64,000 nt of DNA from Schistocephalus solidus (GCA_017591395.1 WEDG01005306.1:1-64000); one strand, 5' to 3'; positions 35,101 to 48,879 are shown, counted from the first letter of the stretch. The notes: generated by a model not told the origin, from the sequence alone. Made by a program: numbers and translations.

Positions 35101-35287
35101 CCTATAATGAATATTGTGTCAGTTGCGGTAGTTTGCGCCTGACCCACTCATATCGATGGCCCTACATTACCATTTGACAGATTAATTGTAAACGTTTATT
35201 CTATTGGAATTTTGAATGTGAATAGGGAGCTCAAGAGCGAAAACCTAATTCCATCAATAAAACGACTTAAAGTGACTTAAACCTCTG

Positions 35288-35372
35288 TCAATGTGGCCAA
35301 GTGGTTAGAGGCATCAGTAGTCTGTCCTATGCGATTTTGCGGTGCAGGTTCGAAACCAGGACGTGGACCAAT
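35288..35372 (+). repeat. tRNA-like sequence, candidate tRNA-derived SINE head
   Basis: An A-box-like TGGCCAAGTGGTT (35294-35306) and a perfect B-box-like GGTTCGAAACC (35347-35357) are spaced as in a tRNA gene. The leading sequence recalls Ser/Leu tRNAs. A convincing cloverleaf with anticodon stem could not be drawn, so a SINE or tRNA pseudogene is preferred over a working tRNA. Confidence 0.45.
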
Positions 35373-36189
35373 ATTTCATGGCTTAAATTTAGGGCACTTG
35401 AGATTTGCATACTTATGGGGATCCAAGGCAAATGCGTTTGATGTTAAAATCTTCACAAAATTAACGGAGAGTCTGTAATGATATTGAACAATATGACTAT
35501 ATGAGGTCGTTAAAAAAGGATAGTAGAATATGAGGATATAATGGCTCAACCTTTGGTGTAAGCCACTTCCGTGACTGAGAGCAGATTCAGGGATCACACA
35601 GCTGGCATGAGTTTCGGAAGCTAGCGAAGATCGAAGCTTGCACCGCCAGTTGAAATAAATCCTGGTGCAGAGAAGAATCTCCAGCAGTGGAATTTTTCAA
35701 AGCAGCAGAATTGTCACGTCAAAGTTGTAATGTCCGAACTCGGGATTAAATACTAGCATTTGGTTCAGGATTTTAATTTTAGGTCCTCCGTGGGAGGACA
35801 AGAAACCATATATGGTTTGCATTCTTCCCAACCCAAAGTGTCAAAAATCCCCAAATAATTACAGCTTCGTATTATGTTAACAGTATTTCGAAATAATTTA
35901 TTCCATTTTCAAATGCGTCGTTTTCGCTTATTTATGCTAATTTCCCTCAAATACTCATTTCTATGCCACCCCCTATCTTTCTTACGCCACAATATATCCT
36001 TCCCTTCCATGGTTTTCATCGAAATATGCCGTTGTACAGTAATCGCAATTCTTTTAACCGTAACATTTCGACAAATTGTAGACCAGTGAAATTTAGTTTC
36101 CCACATTTTGTTTCTTCTCTCCCGTTTTTTTCTCCGCCACAAAACCTTTCTCTTATATAAATACCGATGAGCGTAACCTGCAGCTCAGG
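35373..36189. other. No supported gene
   Basis: AT-rich with no recognisable protein or repeat. The part just after the tRNA-like head could be SINE body, but no second copy was seen. Confidence 0.35.
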
Positions 36190-37150
36190 AATACGCTTAC
36201 TTTAGTTTCACTCAATGCGAGATCAGTTGTAATAAGAGAACAGAGCGTATAACAGTAGCTTTTGAGTTTGATCCAGATGGGCTATGCATCACTAAATCCT
36301 GAGTTCATTATCTTATTTCTGACTCGACGCTTGCTATAGATAATTTCAATTTTTTCCGACAAGACTATGCTGAAAGACATGGTGGTGGTTGCCTTCTTCC
36401 TATTAAATCGACCTTTGTATATTTCCCTTTTCGGCTGAGAATTTCGTCCTTTTCTGGAAATGCATGCTTTGTTTCAGTCGTCCTGCCGCACAATAAAAAA
36501 ACGGTAACTAGCCGTGTCTTTAATCGTCCGTGTTCACCTGGTAATGAAAGCGAGCTCTCTGAACTATTTTAAAAAGTTGCAGAGACCTAATTTGATGTCA
36601 AAATAATCGTCGGTGATTCTAATCTGTCAGACAATGACTGGTAGGCAAATTCCTCTCCGCCAAAACTTCAGAAATTGGTCAATACTTTTAACTTTTAAAA
36701 CTTGACCCAAACTGGCCAGTTCAGTGACTAGAAATTACAGCATTTTAGCTTTAATTTTACAAATGATGTGCACCCTCTCTTTATGAATTGTGATCTATTC
36801 AAAAGTGATCACGCACTTATTCACTGTTGTTTTCCGGTCTCTTTTACTACAAAATCTTAGGTAAAATGCAATAATTTCGAGATGGCTAACACAAACCATG
36901 AATTAATGAATAATTTCGTAAGCACTCTAGATTGGCAAAGCATATTTTCAATTAACGATCCAAACTTTTTCCATGAGCGATTTCAGAACCTTACAGAAAA
37001 AAATCCAGGATTTTATCCCGTTTAAGATTTTTAATTCAAATACAGCCTCTTCTACTGTTGCACATTTTCTCCAAAACAGACTTAAAAAATTACGAAAGAA
37101 ACCTAACGATCCGTCTTAAAGCTCTTTGTTAGTTCACTTAAGGATAGCAC
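36190..37150 (+). mobile_element. LINE endonuclease fragment, separate family
   Basis: Reading with shifts on +, TLVSLNARSVVIREQ (about 36199-36245) is the usual APE endonuclease start. NFNFFRQDYAERHGGGCLLP (about 36345-36405), KIIVGDSNLSDNDW (about 36600-36645; the GDFN box reads GDSN) and CDLFKSDHALIHC (about 36790-36830) follow. A linker (STLDWQSIFSINDPNFFHER) extends to about 37000. All key positions are in order, but frames change often and one catalytic-loop residue is altered. It stops where the RTE-like 3' UTR of the next - copy begins at 37160. Confidence 0.65.
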
Positions 37151-37159
37151 AAATATTTG

Positions 37160-39065
37160 AAGACCGGAGATGGGAGAGTGTGCAGGTGGCTGGCGCGGCC
37201 GGAGCTGCCCCTGGGTGCTCCATCACACCTGACTCGGATCCCAAAAAGTGAGGGTGTCATAAAGGCCCCATTAGGAAGGAGTCATTGCAGCCGAACTCTC
37301 AGTCCGCCAGTCAGACACTAGACACAAAGCACACATTGGGCTGACCACGCGGTTCGAGTTATCCCGTCAGTTGGCAACCCTCCAAGCCACGGTTTTTAGC
37401 GCACCGTGATAGCTTCAAGCGCGTCAGATTGTTTATAGCGAGGTAATGCGCTGAGCTGTTGATCTCACTCTCTCTCCCACCTCCAAAATCAGACCACCAT
37501 CCGAGCCAGTCAGTTGTCTTATGTGGGAGCGGGAGCAATGGCTGACGGATCGACGCACCCGTCTTGGGGCGCCACAGCATGACCTGGCCCCCATAACGCA
37601 CACAACAGGATTCACTTACGCAGGGAATATGGAGGATCCATCGCCGTCTGATTTCCAGTCCACTGGGTAGCCACGCGACACACAAAGCATATACACTGGG
37701 CCGATGGCGTGGTCTGTTGAAAGCGTCAGCTTGGCAGCCTTCCAAGCCACGGTTTCTAGGAAACCTTGATTTTATCAGGTCAATTATGATGATTGTGCGG
37801 GTGTTTTCTATGTATTAGTGTAGATGGTGTGCGCTGATGTGGCTTAGCCTCCGGTGATTTACCGCAGGTTGTCGTGGAGGCGCATGTGTCCTAATAGGCC
37901 CATGCGGTGTGTAAATGTGCGGGAGCAGTGAGGGCAGTGGAGGCGGGCGCGGTGACTGTATGTCGGAGCCCCAGGCACTGGTTCACCAGCCTCCGTACGA
38001 TGGATTTGCAGGTTACCGACCAGGCCGATGCGTAAGTGGAGGTGTAAGGCTAAGTGTGGACAGGAGAAATCTGGAGAGGCTGGGGGGGATGTCATTCGTG
38101 GTAGTGGGGGTGGCAGTGGCGGTAAAAATGGCAGGAGCGGAGGGTGTGCATGGGGTATCGGTGTTGTTGGCATTGCGGTGAATTCCGCTGTCATGGATGC
38201 ACATGTGACCGGATAGGCCCATGCGATGGGTGAATGCGCGAGGACAGTGAGGACAGAGGAGGCGTCGATATCTGCTTTGTGTTGGTGCTCCAGGCACTGT
38301 TTCACCAGTCTCTGTATGATGGATTCGCAAATGACCAACCAGGCCAATGCCTGAGGTGAATGTGTGGTCGTATTGAGGACAGGTTAGGAGAGAGTCCCCA
38401 TCGCTGATGGTAGTGGTGGTGGTAGTTATGGTGAAGGCTGTGGTGGTTGCGGTGGTGGGGGTAACAGGCGATGATTAGAGGGATGTGATCTCAATGATGG
38501 TGGGAGTAATGAAATTGATGCCAGGAGTGAGGTTGGGAGAGTCCGAAGGAGGGTTGGCAGAATTTGACGTAGAAGTTGGAATTGTTTAATTTTTGGTGCA
38601 TTGCATGCGAAGATATCCAACCAGGTCGATTCACGCGCGGAAGATGCGTTGACAGCGCGGGCATGTCAGCAGGGCCTGGGCATTGGCGGTGTTGGTCCGG
38701 GGCGCTGGTTGCTTTCGTGCCACTCTTTCGGCCTTGGCGGCGCCGATCCGGTTGGCCTCATAGATTGCTGAACCATTGTTCATGGATCTTCTCAATGCCA
38801 GTCTATCCTGGGTGATGTCCTCCCAGGTCACCCGGTTGATTTGAAGTTGCTTCAGTGATTTCTTCAAAGTGTCCTTGTAACGTCATTTTTGATATCCCTG
38901 TCAGTGAGCACCCGTAGCGACATCGCCGTAGAAAAGTCGTTTGTGTAAACGCTCGTCATCCATTCTTACCAGGTGTCCGCTCCATCGCAGTTGCACATGC
39001 CTTAGCATGGCGGGGATGCTGAGGATTCCGATCCGTTCCAGGACTTAAGTTTCCGGGATCCTGTC
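37160..39065 (-). mobile_element. RTE-like LINE, C-terminal half with zinc fingers (minus copy)
   Basis: On -, similarity begins at about 39065 in the RT C-terminus (ERIGILSI, then a [18 protein letters not shown] stretch). It continues through SLKQLQINRVTWEDITQDRL and EANRIGAAKAERVARK to the finger block (CPRCQRIFRA at about 38650, TFTSGIGLVGHLRIH, CPHCPRAFTHRMGLSGHM and CPHCSRTFTHRMGLLGHMRLH, to 37866). One finger has CPQYD for CPQCD, losing a zinc ligand, and another is broken by a shift. The 3' UTR follows to about 37160 but lacks the final ~150 bp present in other copies. It is 5'- and 3'-truncated and dead. Confidence 0.85.
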
Positions 39066-40206
39066 TTATGCCTCCTCCTGTATCCTCCACATCTTAACGT
39101 TCTCTATTATTTGCTTCTACGTAAAGATTCGATTAGGACAACTTACTTATTTTAATTAGGTCGTTAACTTGTATATCTGCATTCAAGCGAAGATAACACA
39201 TTTATGTTTACACTGATTCTATTAACCTTTTTTCCTCATCTTTTCCGAGCAACTCTCTCCATGACTTGGAGAAAGGACCATCGGGAATATAAAGGGACTT
39301 CTTGAAACTATTTTTCTCTACCTCGAGTCCCCAGGGACCATGATGTCTCCTTTGTAATGATGGGGCCATCTGGGCCTTAAATATACAATTTATTTATTTA
39401 TTTATACAACCAGTCCTTCAAACGATGAAGTCATTCCGATGTTAACAGTCTAAAATGCACCCGTTTCATTGGATATTTGCCATCATCCAAATTTAATTAT
39501 GGATCCTAAGATCCAGAGACCACAAGCTCACTGAGACCTTTTCACGAGATTTTGTTTCATGCGCCCTAGTGATCAAGAACGAACCATATTGACGCTTCAT
39601 TATCTCATTCTGCAATGCTACTGCAGTATTAGCCTAACGTACCCACTTACCTTATTTTCCATAGCATTTTTTAACCTAAAATCCTAAAAAACCCCTTCGC
39701 TAAAATGGAGACTGAATTCAATAGGAATCCATTTTCGAATAAAGTTTTTTATTGCCTATTTTCTAGTTCACTATTAATTTCAAAAAAATTGCTTACTTAC
39801 TTCCAATGAGCGTTTGTTGCACTCACTGTATATTGTCCTGTGTAGTGGCCCATGCTGCGTCGGCCGATGGGATGGGTGAGCAAGTGGCACTTGGGCATCT
39901 CACCGCAAAGTTGCATGACCTTGAGCGTTGAAGAAGGAAACCAGATCTAGCTATGTTTGCGGTCCGCCATATTGTCGAACGGTTTAGGCGGCCTTTGACT
40001 TTTAATTGGCACCTACATAGGCTTGTAGGCAGGCATTATTACTAAGAATAATTGACTGCTTTATTATGTTACTGGTCATACGTGGCTTGAAATCGCAATA
40101 AAGCAATGAGCCAAGGAGATGAATCTACTACCACGAGTTTGACTGAACTGCCTTTGTTTTAAAAGGACCCAAGTTTCATTTTCGCTGCTCTGGCGCTCTA
40201 TCAGCT
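39066..40206. other. Upstream region of importin alpha; one LINE-tail copy
   Basis: Mostly AT-rich and without recognised genes, apart from the 3'-tail repeat at 39357-39405. A 5' UTR of the importin gene presumably lies in the last hundred bases. No TATA box or other promoter element could be supported. Confidence 0.4.
39357..39405 (+). repeat. LINE/SINE 3'-tail repeat, second copy
   Basis: TGATGGGGCCATCTGGGCC followed by TTAAATATACAA and a TTTA-repeat tail, matching 14395-14440 apart from tail length. GGCCATCTGGGCC is itself partly palindromic. It is the likely 3' end of a retroelement whose body was not identified. Confidence 0.55.
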
Positions 40207-43025
40207 ATGGGTGATGTCAACGCGAACGCAAGGCAATTAGCCTTTAAGAATGCTGGCAAGAGTGCTGAAGTAAGATTTGTTTCTTAAATTAATTGAAATT
40301 TTCAGGAAATGCGTAGGCGCCGTCAAGAGGGCCAAGTTGAATTACGGAAGACAAAAAAGGACGAGTGCCTCCAAAAAAAGAGAAACATGCCGTCTACGCC
40401 CCCCGCGGACGCCGATTTAGACCAGGCGGAGAAGCCAGCTCTTTTCAATCTTAATGCTGTTGTTGCAAATGCTAATAACGAGAACCCTTCAGTCCGCCTG
40501 CTGGTCGTTCAATCTGCTCGAAAACTACTGTCGAGTGACCGAAATCCGCCCATTGATGAACTTATTAATTGTGGAGTTCTGCCAATGCTTGTTAGCTGTT
40601 TAGACTCCGATAAGTAAGTCGGTTAGGATTGTTTTGAGATTTCTGGTCATTATAACTAGCAAACTCCAATGTCGAAATCCCATGTTTGGTAGATCAAGCT
40701 CAACTCTGTCACCGCACATATTATTCACCGTAGTTTTTGCTGTATTAGTAAAACTGAGTTAAAATTCACGATTCGCTTAGCTCCTTCATCTTTACTGAGG
40801 TTCTTCGTTTGATGTTGTAGCCCTACTCTTCAGTTCGAAGCAGCATGGGCGCTAACAAATATCGCTTCTGGAAATTCTGAACAAACTGCTGCCGTTGTGC
40901 AGGCCGGTGCCGTTCCTTATTTCCTAAAGCTCCTCTCATCTCATCACGCAAACGTGTCCGAGCAAGCAGTTTGGGCACTGGGAAACATAATTGGTGATGG
41001 ACCTCAGCTCCGGGATCTGGTCATCGAGATGGGATTGATAAAGCCTCTTCTGAACCTCCTTACACCCAACATTTCTATCACGTTCTTGCGCAATATAACT
41101 TGGGTGATGGTCAATTTATGCAGAAACAAGGATCCTCCACCGCCTGTCTCAACCATACAGGAATTGCTTCCTGCGCTATTGTATCTTATAACCAATACGA
41201 CGGACAATGTAAGTCTTCAGAGTCTGCATGTCATCAGTTATTCACTTTTTAAATATGTGCCGGGCTCCAAAATTAGAGCTCACTGTACGCATATTTGAAA
41301 CGGTCTCACCTTTATCTATTGAAAAACATGCTGCCTTAGGTAGTCACAGAGACTGATAATTTGGCCAGTATTCGGCTTTTTATTGTCTTATTTGGGCTTC
41401 CATCTTGGCTGACAATTCTTTTCTTACCTACAGCAAATACTCGTTGACACTGTTTGGGCTATTTCTTACCTAACCGACGGGGGAAATTATCTCATCAGCA
41501 TGGTTATCGATGCCGAGATTGTGCCACATCTTGTTCCTCTTTTGTCGCATCCTAATTTCAAAGTGCAAACTGCCGCTCTGCGAGCCGTTGGAAATATTGT
41601 GACAGGAACGGACCAACAGACGCAAGTTGTTCTTGACTGTGGAGCTCTGAGCCATTTCCACCATTTGCTGAACCATCCAAAAGAAAAGATCAACAAAGAA
41701 GCAGTGTGGTTCTTGTCAAATATAACGGCTGGCGATCAAAATCAAGTACAGGCAGTCATTGATCACGATCTCGTTCCCCTAATAATCGGTCACTTAGCCA
41801 ACAGTGACTTCTTGACTCAAAAGGAGGCTGCGTGGGCTATATCTAATTTAACAATTAATGGCACTGTCAAGCAGGTGAGTTAATGCACATATTACTAGCC
41901 ATACTTGTCCTTTTCATTCTGACTCGAATGGCTGATCGACCTGTGTTCTTTGTTTTAGGTCCGTTATCTAATAAGTCAAAACGTGATCCCGCCGCTATGC
42001 AAAATGCTGGTTGCACGTGACGTTCAAGTAGTGCAGGTTGTGCTTGATGGGATTTCGAATATCTTGCGTGTCGCCGGCGATAAATTAGAAGAAGTCGTTA
42101 ACGCTATTGAGGCATGTGGTGGTTTAAACCACATTGAAGAACTTCAACAGAATGCCAACGAAACCATATTCAAGCTGGCTTACAACATCCTGGAAACTTA
42201 TTTCAGCTCTGTAAGTTGTTTGCCTTGCGTTCGCACTGCCGTCCTCTTTCTAAATTGAATGCACGTTACCTGAAACCAAGGGCTTATTAAACTGGGACTA
42301 CGTGTCAAGTTTTATTTATAGGACCTTCCAGGTGTTCTGTTAGAAGTCGGCTGCCAATTTATGTATCTCAGTATAGTACTTGATGATGCGATCTCATTCT
42401 CTATAGTAATTTGTTCCAGCTGCCTTACGCCTTTGCTACAGACGTGCCAATTTCACATATCAAGTCAGGGGTAATGGGCTTAAAACCTCAGATGAACGTT
42501 ACTTGCCAGAAAGTTGGTGGTTCAATCGCCGTCTCCGATCGGTTAAACTATGTTGTGCTTATTTTAGTTACTAAGAAATGCTTAAAAAGTGTTAAATACG
42601 TTCCATCGCCACCACCCAACTATATTGGACAATAGACCACTTAACGCATGGATTGCATCGGCGCATCTTTATTTTCCGATTCTATTAAACTCGCACAATA
42701 TGCCACAAATCTCAAATAGGACTTTTTCTCATTTAACAACCGGTGCACGACGTTTTGGTCCTTGATATGTTTGTTAAATGTTACCTTCGTTCAAGTTTGT
42801 AAGCTACAATACCCCATTTTGATTTTGGAAATTAGGTAATCCTAACTAATCCAACTTCATATTGTTTTCTGACCTACTTTGTAGCCACTGGATGAAGCAA
42901 AACCGGACGACGCTTACAACGAAGGTGAAGATACAGAGGAAGTTAACCCTTCTACTGCTGACGGGAGCGGTGAAAACGCCTTCATGTTCGGACCGCACGT
43001 TGGAAATATGCAATTTGACTTTTAA
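40207..43025 (+). CDS. KPNA: Importin subunit alpha (karyopherin alpha), six exons
   Basis: The cytosolic/nuclear adaptor that binds classical NLS cargo and importin beta. Exons: 40207-40269, 40306-40613, 40821-41208, 41434-41874, 41959-42210, 42885-43025. They total 1593 nt, or 530 aa, which is family length. All introns are GT-AG and frames join exactly. Residues 1-50 hold the importin-beta-binding domain ([33 protein letters not shown]). Armadillo repeats follow with the NLS-groove W/N pairs: [68 protein letters not shown] and [14 protein letters not shown]. An acidic C-terminus ends MQFDF. The RFKN-like N-terminus recalls the KPNA2/Rch1 branch, but subfamily is not settled. Intron 1 is only 36 nt. 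No breaks were found. Confidence 0.96.
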
Positions 43026-46000
43026 CTTTTCCCTCACATGAATCTGCTAGCGTAGTCCAGTTATATCGATTTGCTTTGTGAGTTACCCTGAACGTATTGA
43101 CGTCCTCTGCACTGATGCCCAACTGCATGTCTGCTGGCTCGCTGTTTGACATATTCCCAATTTGATCGCTCAACTTATGACCCACATCCGGGTTGAAATG
43201 ATGTTTGCATCATATCCACGACGTACATTCCCTTTTCCACGAGTTCGTTACGAAATCGCCCAATCTAACCCCCATTTGTTCGACCGCGCCTTTTTTTCCG
43301 AACTTTTACAACTTCGGACACCTTCGGTTTTAGTCAGGTACTGCATTGCCCCAGTGTGTGCCTTCTTTATTTTTTGTACCTTATCCTGCTGTGTTGGCAT
43401 CGATCACTGCATTTATTATTTTTTGATTCTTTTAACTCTACCATATTTATTAGCGCCACCTCAGCGTCCCCACTGGCGTTAATCCAAAGCTAAACCCGTT
43501 CCTAAAGCCTCCACCAATCTTGTATCTTTTCTTGAACAGGCCCGCCCTCGGATTTTGTACCCGCCACATTCGGCTGAACTCGCCAATTTGGCTAATCCTC
43601 CCGTTGACTCTTCAGGCTATCTGTGTCACTTCAAGGGCTTTGCAAACCGGCACTCTTACTCTCTTTGGCCTCCCACTGTTGCTGCTTATAACTTGAGCAT
43701 GTCTGTCTTCCTAGATTGTGGTTGTTAACATCTTTCACTTAAGCCCAGGCCTATTTGTCCGAAGCAGACAACTTGGATCCTGCAGCTTCGCCCTCCTTTC
43801 TACCTCTGTCTTTCGACGCTATTGTCCAAACAAGACTTATCTTCCACTGTGCTCTTAGCGTCAATTGAAATAAATTTTCTTTTCAACAGTCTTCCTTACG
43901 TATGTGCCCTTTTTTTAAGGCGGGCTTATTTTGAAACTTGTGATTCATTTACTTCCGCGGCCCGAATTTTTGAATTTGTCTACGTATACCACCCATCCTC
44001 TTTTGTCAATCCTTTACTTGCATTTCTTGTTCCTAACCCACTACCTCCAAGCAATCTTAAGCCCTATCATCCAGCGCAGTGTGATTTTGTGCAAATCTTA
44101 CAGATCCTCAGTCGTCGGACCCTAGCCGTGGTATCTTGGTTTCACGACTATTTTGAAGATTTTGGACCAAAGCTTAGGCTTTACGATGTACAGTCTATTT
44201 TTCCAAATCGTCTTCTGAAAGATGGGCTCTCCTTACTACAGCACCCACTTCCATTTATTCCCCATCCTTTACCAAGATACCCACCGCTCACCACCCATCA
44301 ATTGCTTTATTGCGCGTCAATTGCATTGTTCGCTTGATATTTGTTGGGCCTCTTTACATTAGGGTTTCCAAGTAAGTTCAGTAACTCAACTGTGTTGTTT
44401 TTTGTCTTAGAAACCGCCTCGGGATTGCATAATATCTGTGAGAAAATCGTTATATCTAGCCTGGGATCTGATATGCTCCGAACGCCCCTGAGTAAAGGAC
44501 ACGGACGTAACTTGTATTGAGATGTGTTCCGTCATAGGGCTGCCGTTGATATCTGGTATTTGTTCAACTGGCGTACGTGGCCGTGCAGAAATCAAGCTGT
44601 AGTCATGAGAAAAGGGCCGAAAGTGAACCCTATGTTAAACTCTACTGTCTAAGGTACGAATAACCGAATCTGATAGGCGTGTGCGGCGTACCGGGCTACC
44701 GCGTCATGGTAGCAATTGTGGTGGCGCCTGCCCGTTTATTAGCGTTGTAGCCGAGCCCATCTCTATCAACCGGCACTGGAGAAGTCTTTTCGGTGTCGCT
44801 GCCATGAGAACACGGCTTAACGACAATCGGAGTTAATGCGTCATTCGGGATGCCAACTCGGTTATCGACTTCTAGGTTGTCGATGCCGACAAGAGGCTGT
44901 TAATCCTTGAACTGGCTATTGCTTTTGGCTGGTACATATCCGTCCGCGGTCACCACATACGGTGAGCACATGTACAATTCCTTTCGGGGTGTGCGTCTTA
45001 CAGCTCGAAAGTTCATCCCAAATGATGCTGAGTCCCGTTCACAGATTTGCGCGATGCTCTTAGCCTGCGGCTGAGTACCACTTGCACCGTAGCCGTCCGC
45101 CTGCTATATACAATATTCCGTGTCGCCTGCAGGATTTAGCACCATTCGAAGTACTATGTTCTGTAACTAGCGTTGAGGCCTCGCTCAAGAATAACATGGA
45201 GGGATTATGTACAACGGTGGTGAGTAGCCCCATGGATCTGTTTAGATCCAAGTCCTTAGACTTCATGCTGGCGGCGGAGGCGTCCTCTGCCGTGGCGACA
45301 TCCGTTGTAGGGCCGTTATTATGTCTTAACGACTTACAGCAGCAATTTGAATCCCCAGATCATTGTATACTGTGGTGATCACCGTCCACTCAGAAGTACT
45401 GAGATACAGAAGCATGAGCACTACCTTGGGCCTGCCTTTCACGTTAACCTCAAACTGCTATGGTAACCTGCCGCAGGTGAATTACCGTGCCAAGTCCTAT
45501 CTCCAATTGACTCGGATGAGATTCGCGGAGCAGAGCAGACCCTGCATATTCTCTGGGCGCACCGATTATTTAATCACTGACACACTTCCAAGTGATGGAG
45601 TAAAAGTCTTGACATGGAGATTTGTCAACAGACGGAATCACTAGGCTCTCCTAGAATCAGGGACAACTACATTACCTCCGGTATGGTTTGCATGGCGCCC
45701 ATTCGATGTTATCTGGAATACCACTCTTGGAACCTGGATAGTGCTCAGGCGCGCGCATGGTTTTAGGTCAAACCGCTGCTCCCATGCTGACTTTGAGTAT
45801 TATTAGTTTTGTCTGACCATTTTATCATTGAAAGAGGTAGCACGGTTGGGACCACGCATGTGTCAGCCACAATGATCGTCCTCCGCTGTGCCCTCTAGAC
45901 CGTTTTTGGTTGCCGTCCAATACCAACTGCCAAGCCTGATAAGTATGCGAGTCCTAGATAAAGTAAAATTCCAAAAAGTAAGTGGATTAAGGCAATACTT

Positions 46001-46230
46001 TTAGTTGTAAAACTCGGGATGAGAACCGTCGTCATGCAAGGTTCAAGTACTGTGATAAATGAGCCGACAGACGTACCCACGGCATGATGACGACGTCGAC
46101 GAAAGTGGAAATATCAGTGTCGCAAGTAGAACTAGATCTGAAGAGGCCACGACCGCATGAACGGTCTATCTAGGCATCAAAAATCTTTGCAGACTCGAGA
46201 TATAACTTAATAATCAAACATCGCTTAAGA
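43026..46230. other. No supported gene downstream of importin alpha
   Basis: The first several hundred bases should include the importin 3' UTR. Open frames (longest 171 codons at 43822-44337, +) have phenylalanine/leucine/proline-rich composition without motifs or splice context. From about 44400 the base composition is more even, but nothing recognisable is encoded. Confidence 0.4.
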
Positions 46231-46258
46231 ACGAGTCTAGGTGTTGCCCTAGACTCGT
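46231..46258. repeat. Perfect 11-bp hairpin with 6-nt loop
   Basis: ACGAGTCTAGG and its exact reverse complement CCTAGACTCGT flank TGTTGC. No T-run or element boundary is obvious nearby, so its role is unknown. Confidence 0.5.
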
Positions 46259-48080
46259 AAGTGGCTAACAGTCTGGACCAGGAGAAAGCATATTCCGACA
46301 TCTATATAGAGATGAAAAAGTGGGCGACGATTAGTTAATTCCACACTATGTCTTTGTAGATCGTGACCAAATTTTATAACGTACGCCAACAGCTCGCCCA
46401 TGATCAGTCGTAAGGCTGTCGACTGAAAAACCGTTTCGAAAGAACGCAAAATCTCAATCTTGCAAAAGAGGATTTTTTGCGAGTTTTAAAGAAGCCAATT
46501 GGGAACAGGCTGGCGTGAAGAGGATCGATATACACTGAAAACAAGTCAGAAGTGAAGAGTATCCAGTGCGTTAATGGCAAATGAGATATCACTGGTTCCG
46601 ATGGTGCCGCTAGAGCCCGAAGCTCGGCGCGAAGAGTGCACTGAACGGTGTGTGTGGCAGACATTCTGGCGAGTCTTCTGACTGAGGCCTTTTTGCCAGA
46701 AACGGACAATAATTTCGTCTTCTGGAGTCAAACACTGCAGAGCTGCAAGTACGCTTGCACATCTCTTCGCCGCGTCCTCGTTCACAAGAGCAGGACCCTG
46801 GAAATAAAAAAGACTTAAGAGTGGATCGACAAGCTACGTTAAGGTGGAGCGAGTATGTAGTGCCCCTTGCCCCCTCCCCCACGGACCATCGCTCCTGTGT
46901 CTGGCCGAGAGAGAGGGAGCATGAGCGTTTAAAGCACGGTTTAACGGGCGGAAGACACACCGACGTATCATCGACTCAAAATGGGCGCGTAATTGATGCC
47001 CAGAGTTCCTATGGGCATCTACATTCATGAGGTGTGAGTTGCTTTTCGCGGAGTAAAGATTCCGGTCGTCTGACCAGTATGAAGGCTATATAAGCCATCT
47101 GTGATACAAACCTTTCACTGCTAATCCGATACCGCAAACGCCAGACTTGGTGAATCGTGGCGAAAAGATAGGTGAAATTTCCTGCGCCGGAACTTGGACA
47201 GCATCCTCTGCAGACTTATCGATGCCCTAATGAGAAATTGCCCACTCTATATGGGGTGTCACTCGCGGCAGTTGGTCAAACGAGGCTCCAAAGTCCGCTT
47301 AGCAAATCGACGACTATTCTAGTGGTAGCTGAGACCAGAGGCGCACTTCCGCGTAGTGTGTTCGAGAAATATCACAGTATTAGATTGGTGCACTGAAATA
47401 CTCGACCTTAAGCTATATATAATGAAAAAAGATAAATGGCAAGGTAGCATAACGCCATTTAACGTTATTACTAACGCCCAATGCTATGCATGGCTGTTCA
47501 CACACAGACTACGCTCTGTCTTACGAATATTAGATGACACTTGAGAAGCCTTCTTCAATAAAAAATCCGGGCAGAAGAGTCAATACAACTATGCGTTTTT
47601 CACGAAAAGAACTATGAATGGATGCCGTGTAGCCTGTCGGCTCCACAAAGGCCCCGAGGTCTGCAAACACACAAGAATGGTTTTACGGAACAAGTACGAA
47701 GATATCGGCATGGGGGCAAAGACGGACCTGGCAGCGTTTAAAGGAGTAGAAAAATCGAGCTCGGTCTATCCATTCTTGTCGGATGGCTGCCAGAGCCAGA
47801 TTGAGTGTTGAGGACGGCACCGGCGGCTCCGCACGGAAGAGGTTTACCACCTGGCGCGCGAGACTTGACTTATTCTGAGGCGTCGGCAGCGGCGGGGAGG
47901 CGGCGCGTGCAGAGGTGGCAGCCCAGGCCGGCGCCGGCTGCGGCATCGGGGAAACCAATGAGGGAGATTGGGAGCCGTCAAGTGCAGTTGAGCAGCCGGT
48001 GGAAGTTTTTCGCTGGCCAATTTGTCGGGTTGCGAGTGACGGTTGCAGAGAAAGACCAAACGTGGGAACGAAGTGGAGCT
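46259..48080. other. No supported gene; GC-rich patch before microsatellite
   Basis: About 47805-48060 is GC-rich (GGCGCGCG, GCCGGCGCCGG) with overlapping open frames on both strands. It could be a CpG-rich promoter or first exon, but no motif, splice site or repeat supports a specific call. Confidence 0.35.
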
Positions 48081-48624
<544 letters not shown>

Positions 48625-48879
48625 GCTGGCACAGTGACCGAAAGTGTTAATGAACACCGCCCGCAGCAGTGCGGCGTGGCAAACAAGGTAAGGATGCGCG
48701 TATATCTGGACGATAGTCTACACGTCCACATGCGAGGCCCGAAATGACATGGGCTGCGCACGATATCCTCGGACACTGCGAAGGAAGGTACAATGATAGT
48801 GCGCCGAGATCACACTTTGACGAGACACGCAAGCTGAGGACACTTTATGTAGACAAGTAGGGGAGCTCGTAGTGACATG

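Noticed and set aside
43822..44337. 171-codon open frame downstream of importin alpha
   Set aside because: Biased F/L/P composition from AT-rich, pyrimidine-rich DNA. No motif, no splice context, and probably importin 3' UTR or flank.
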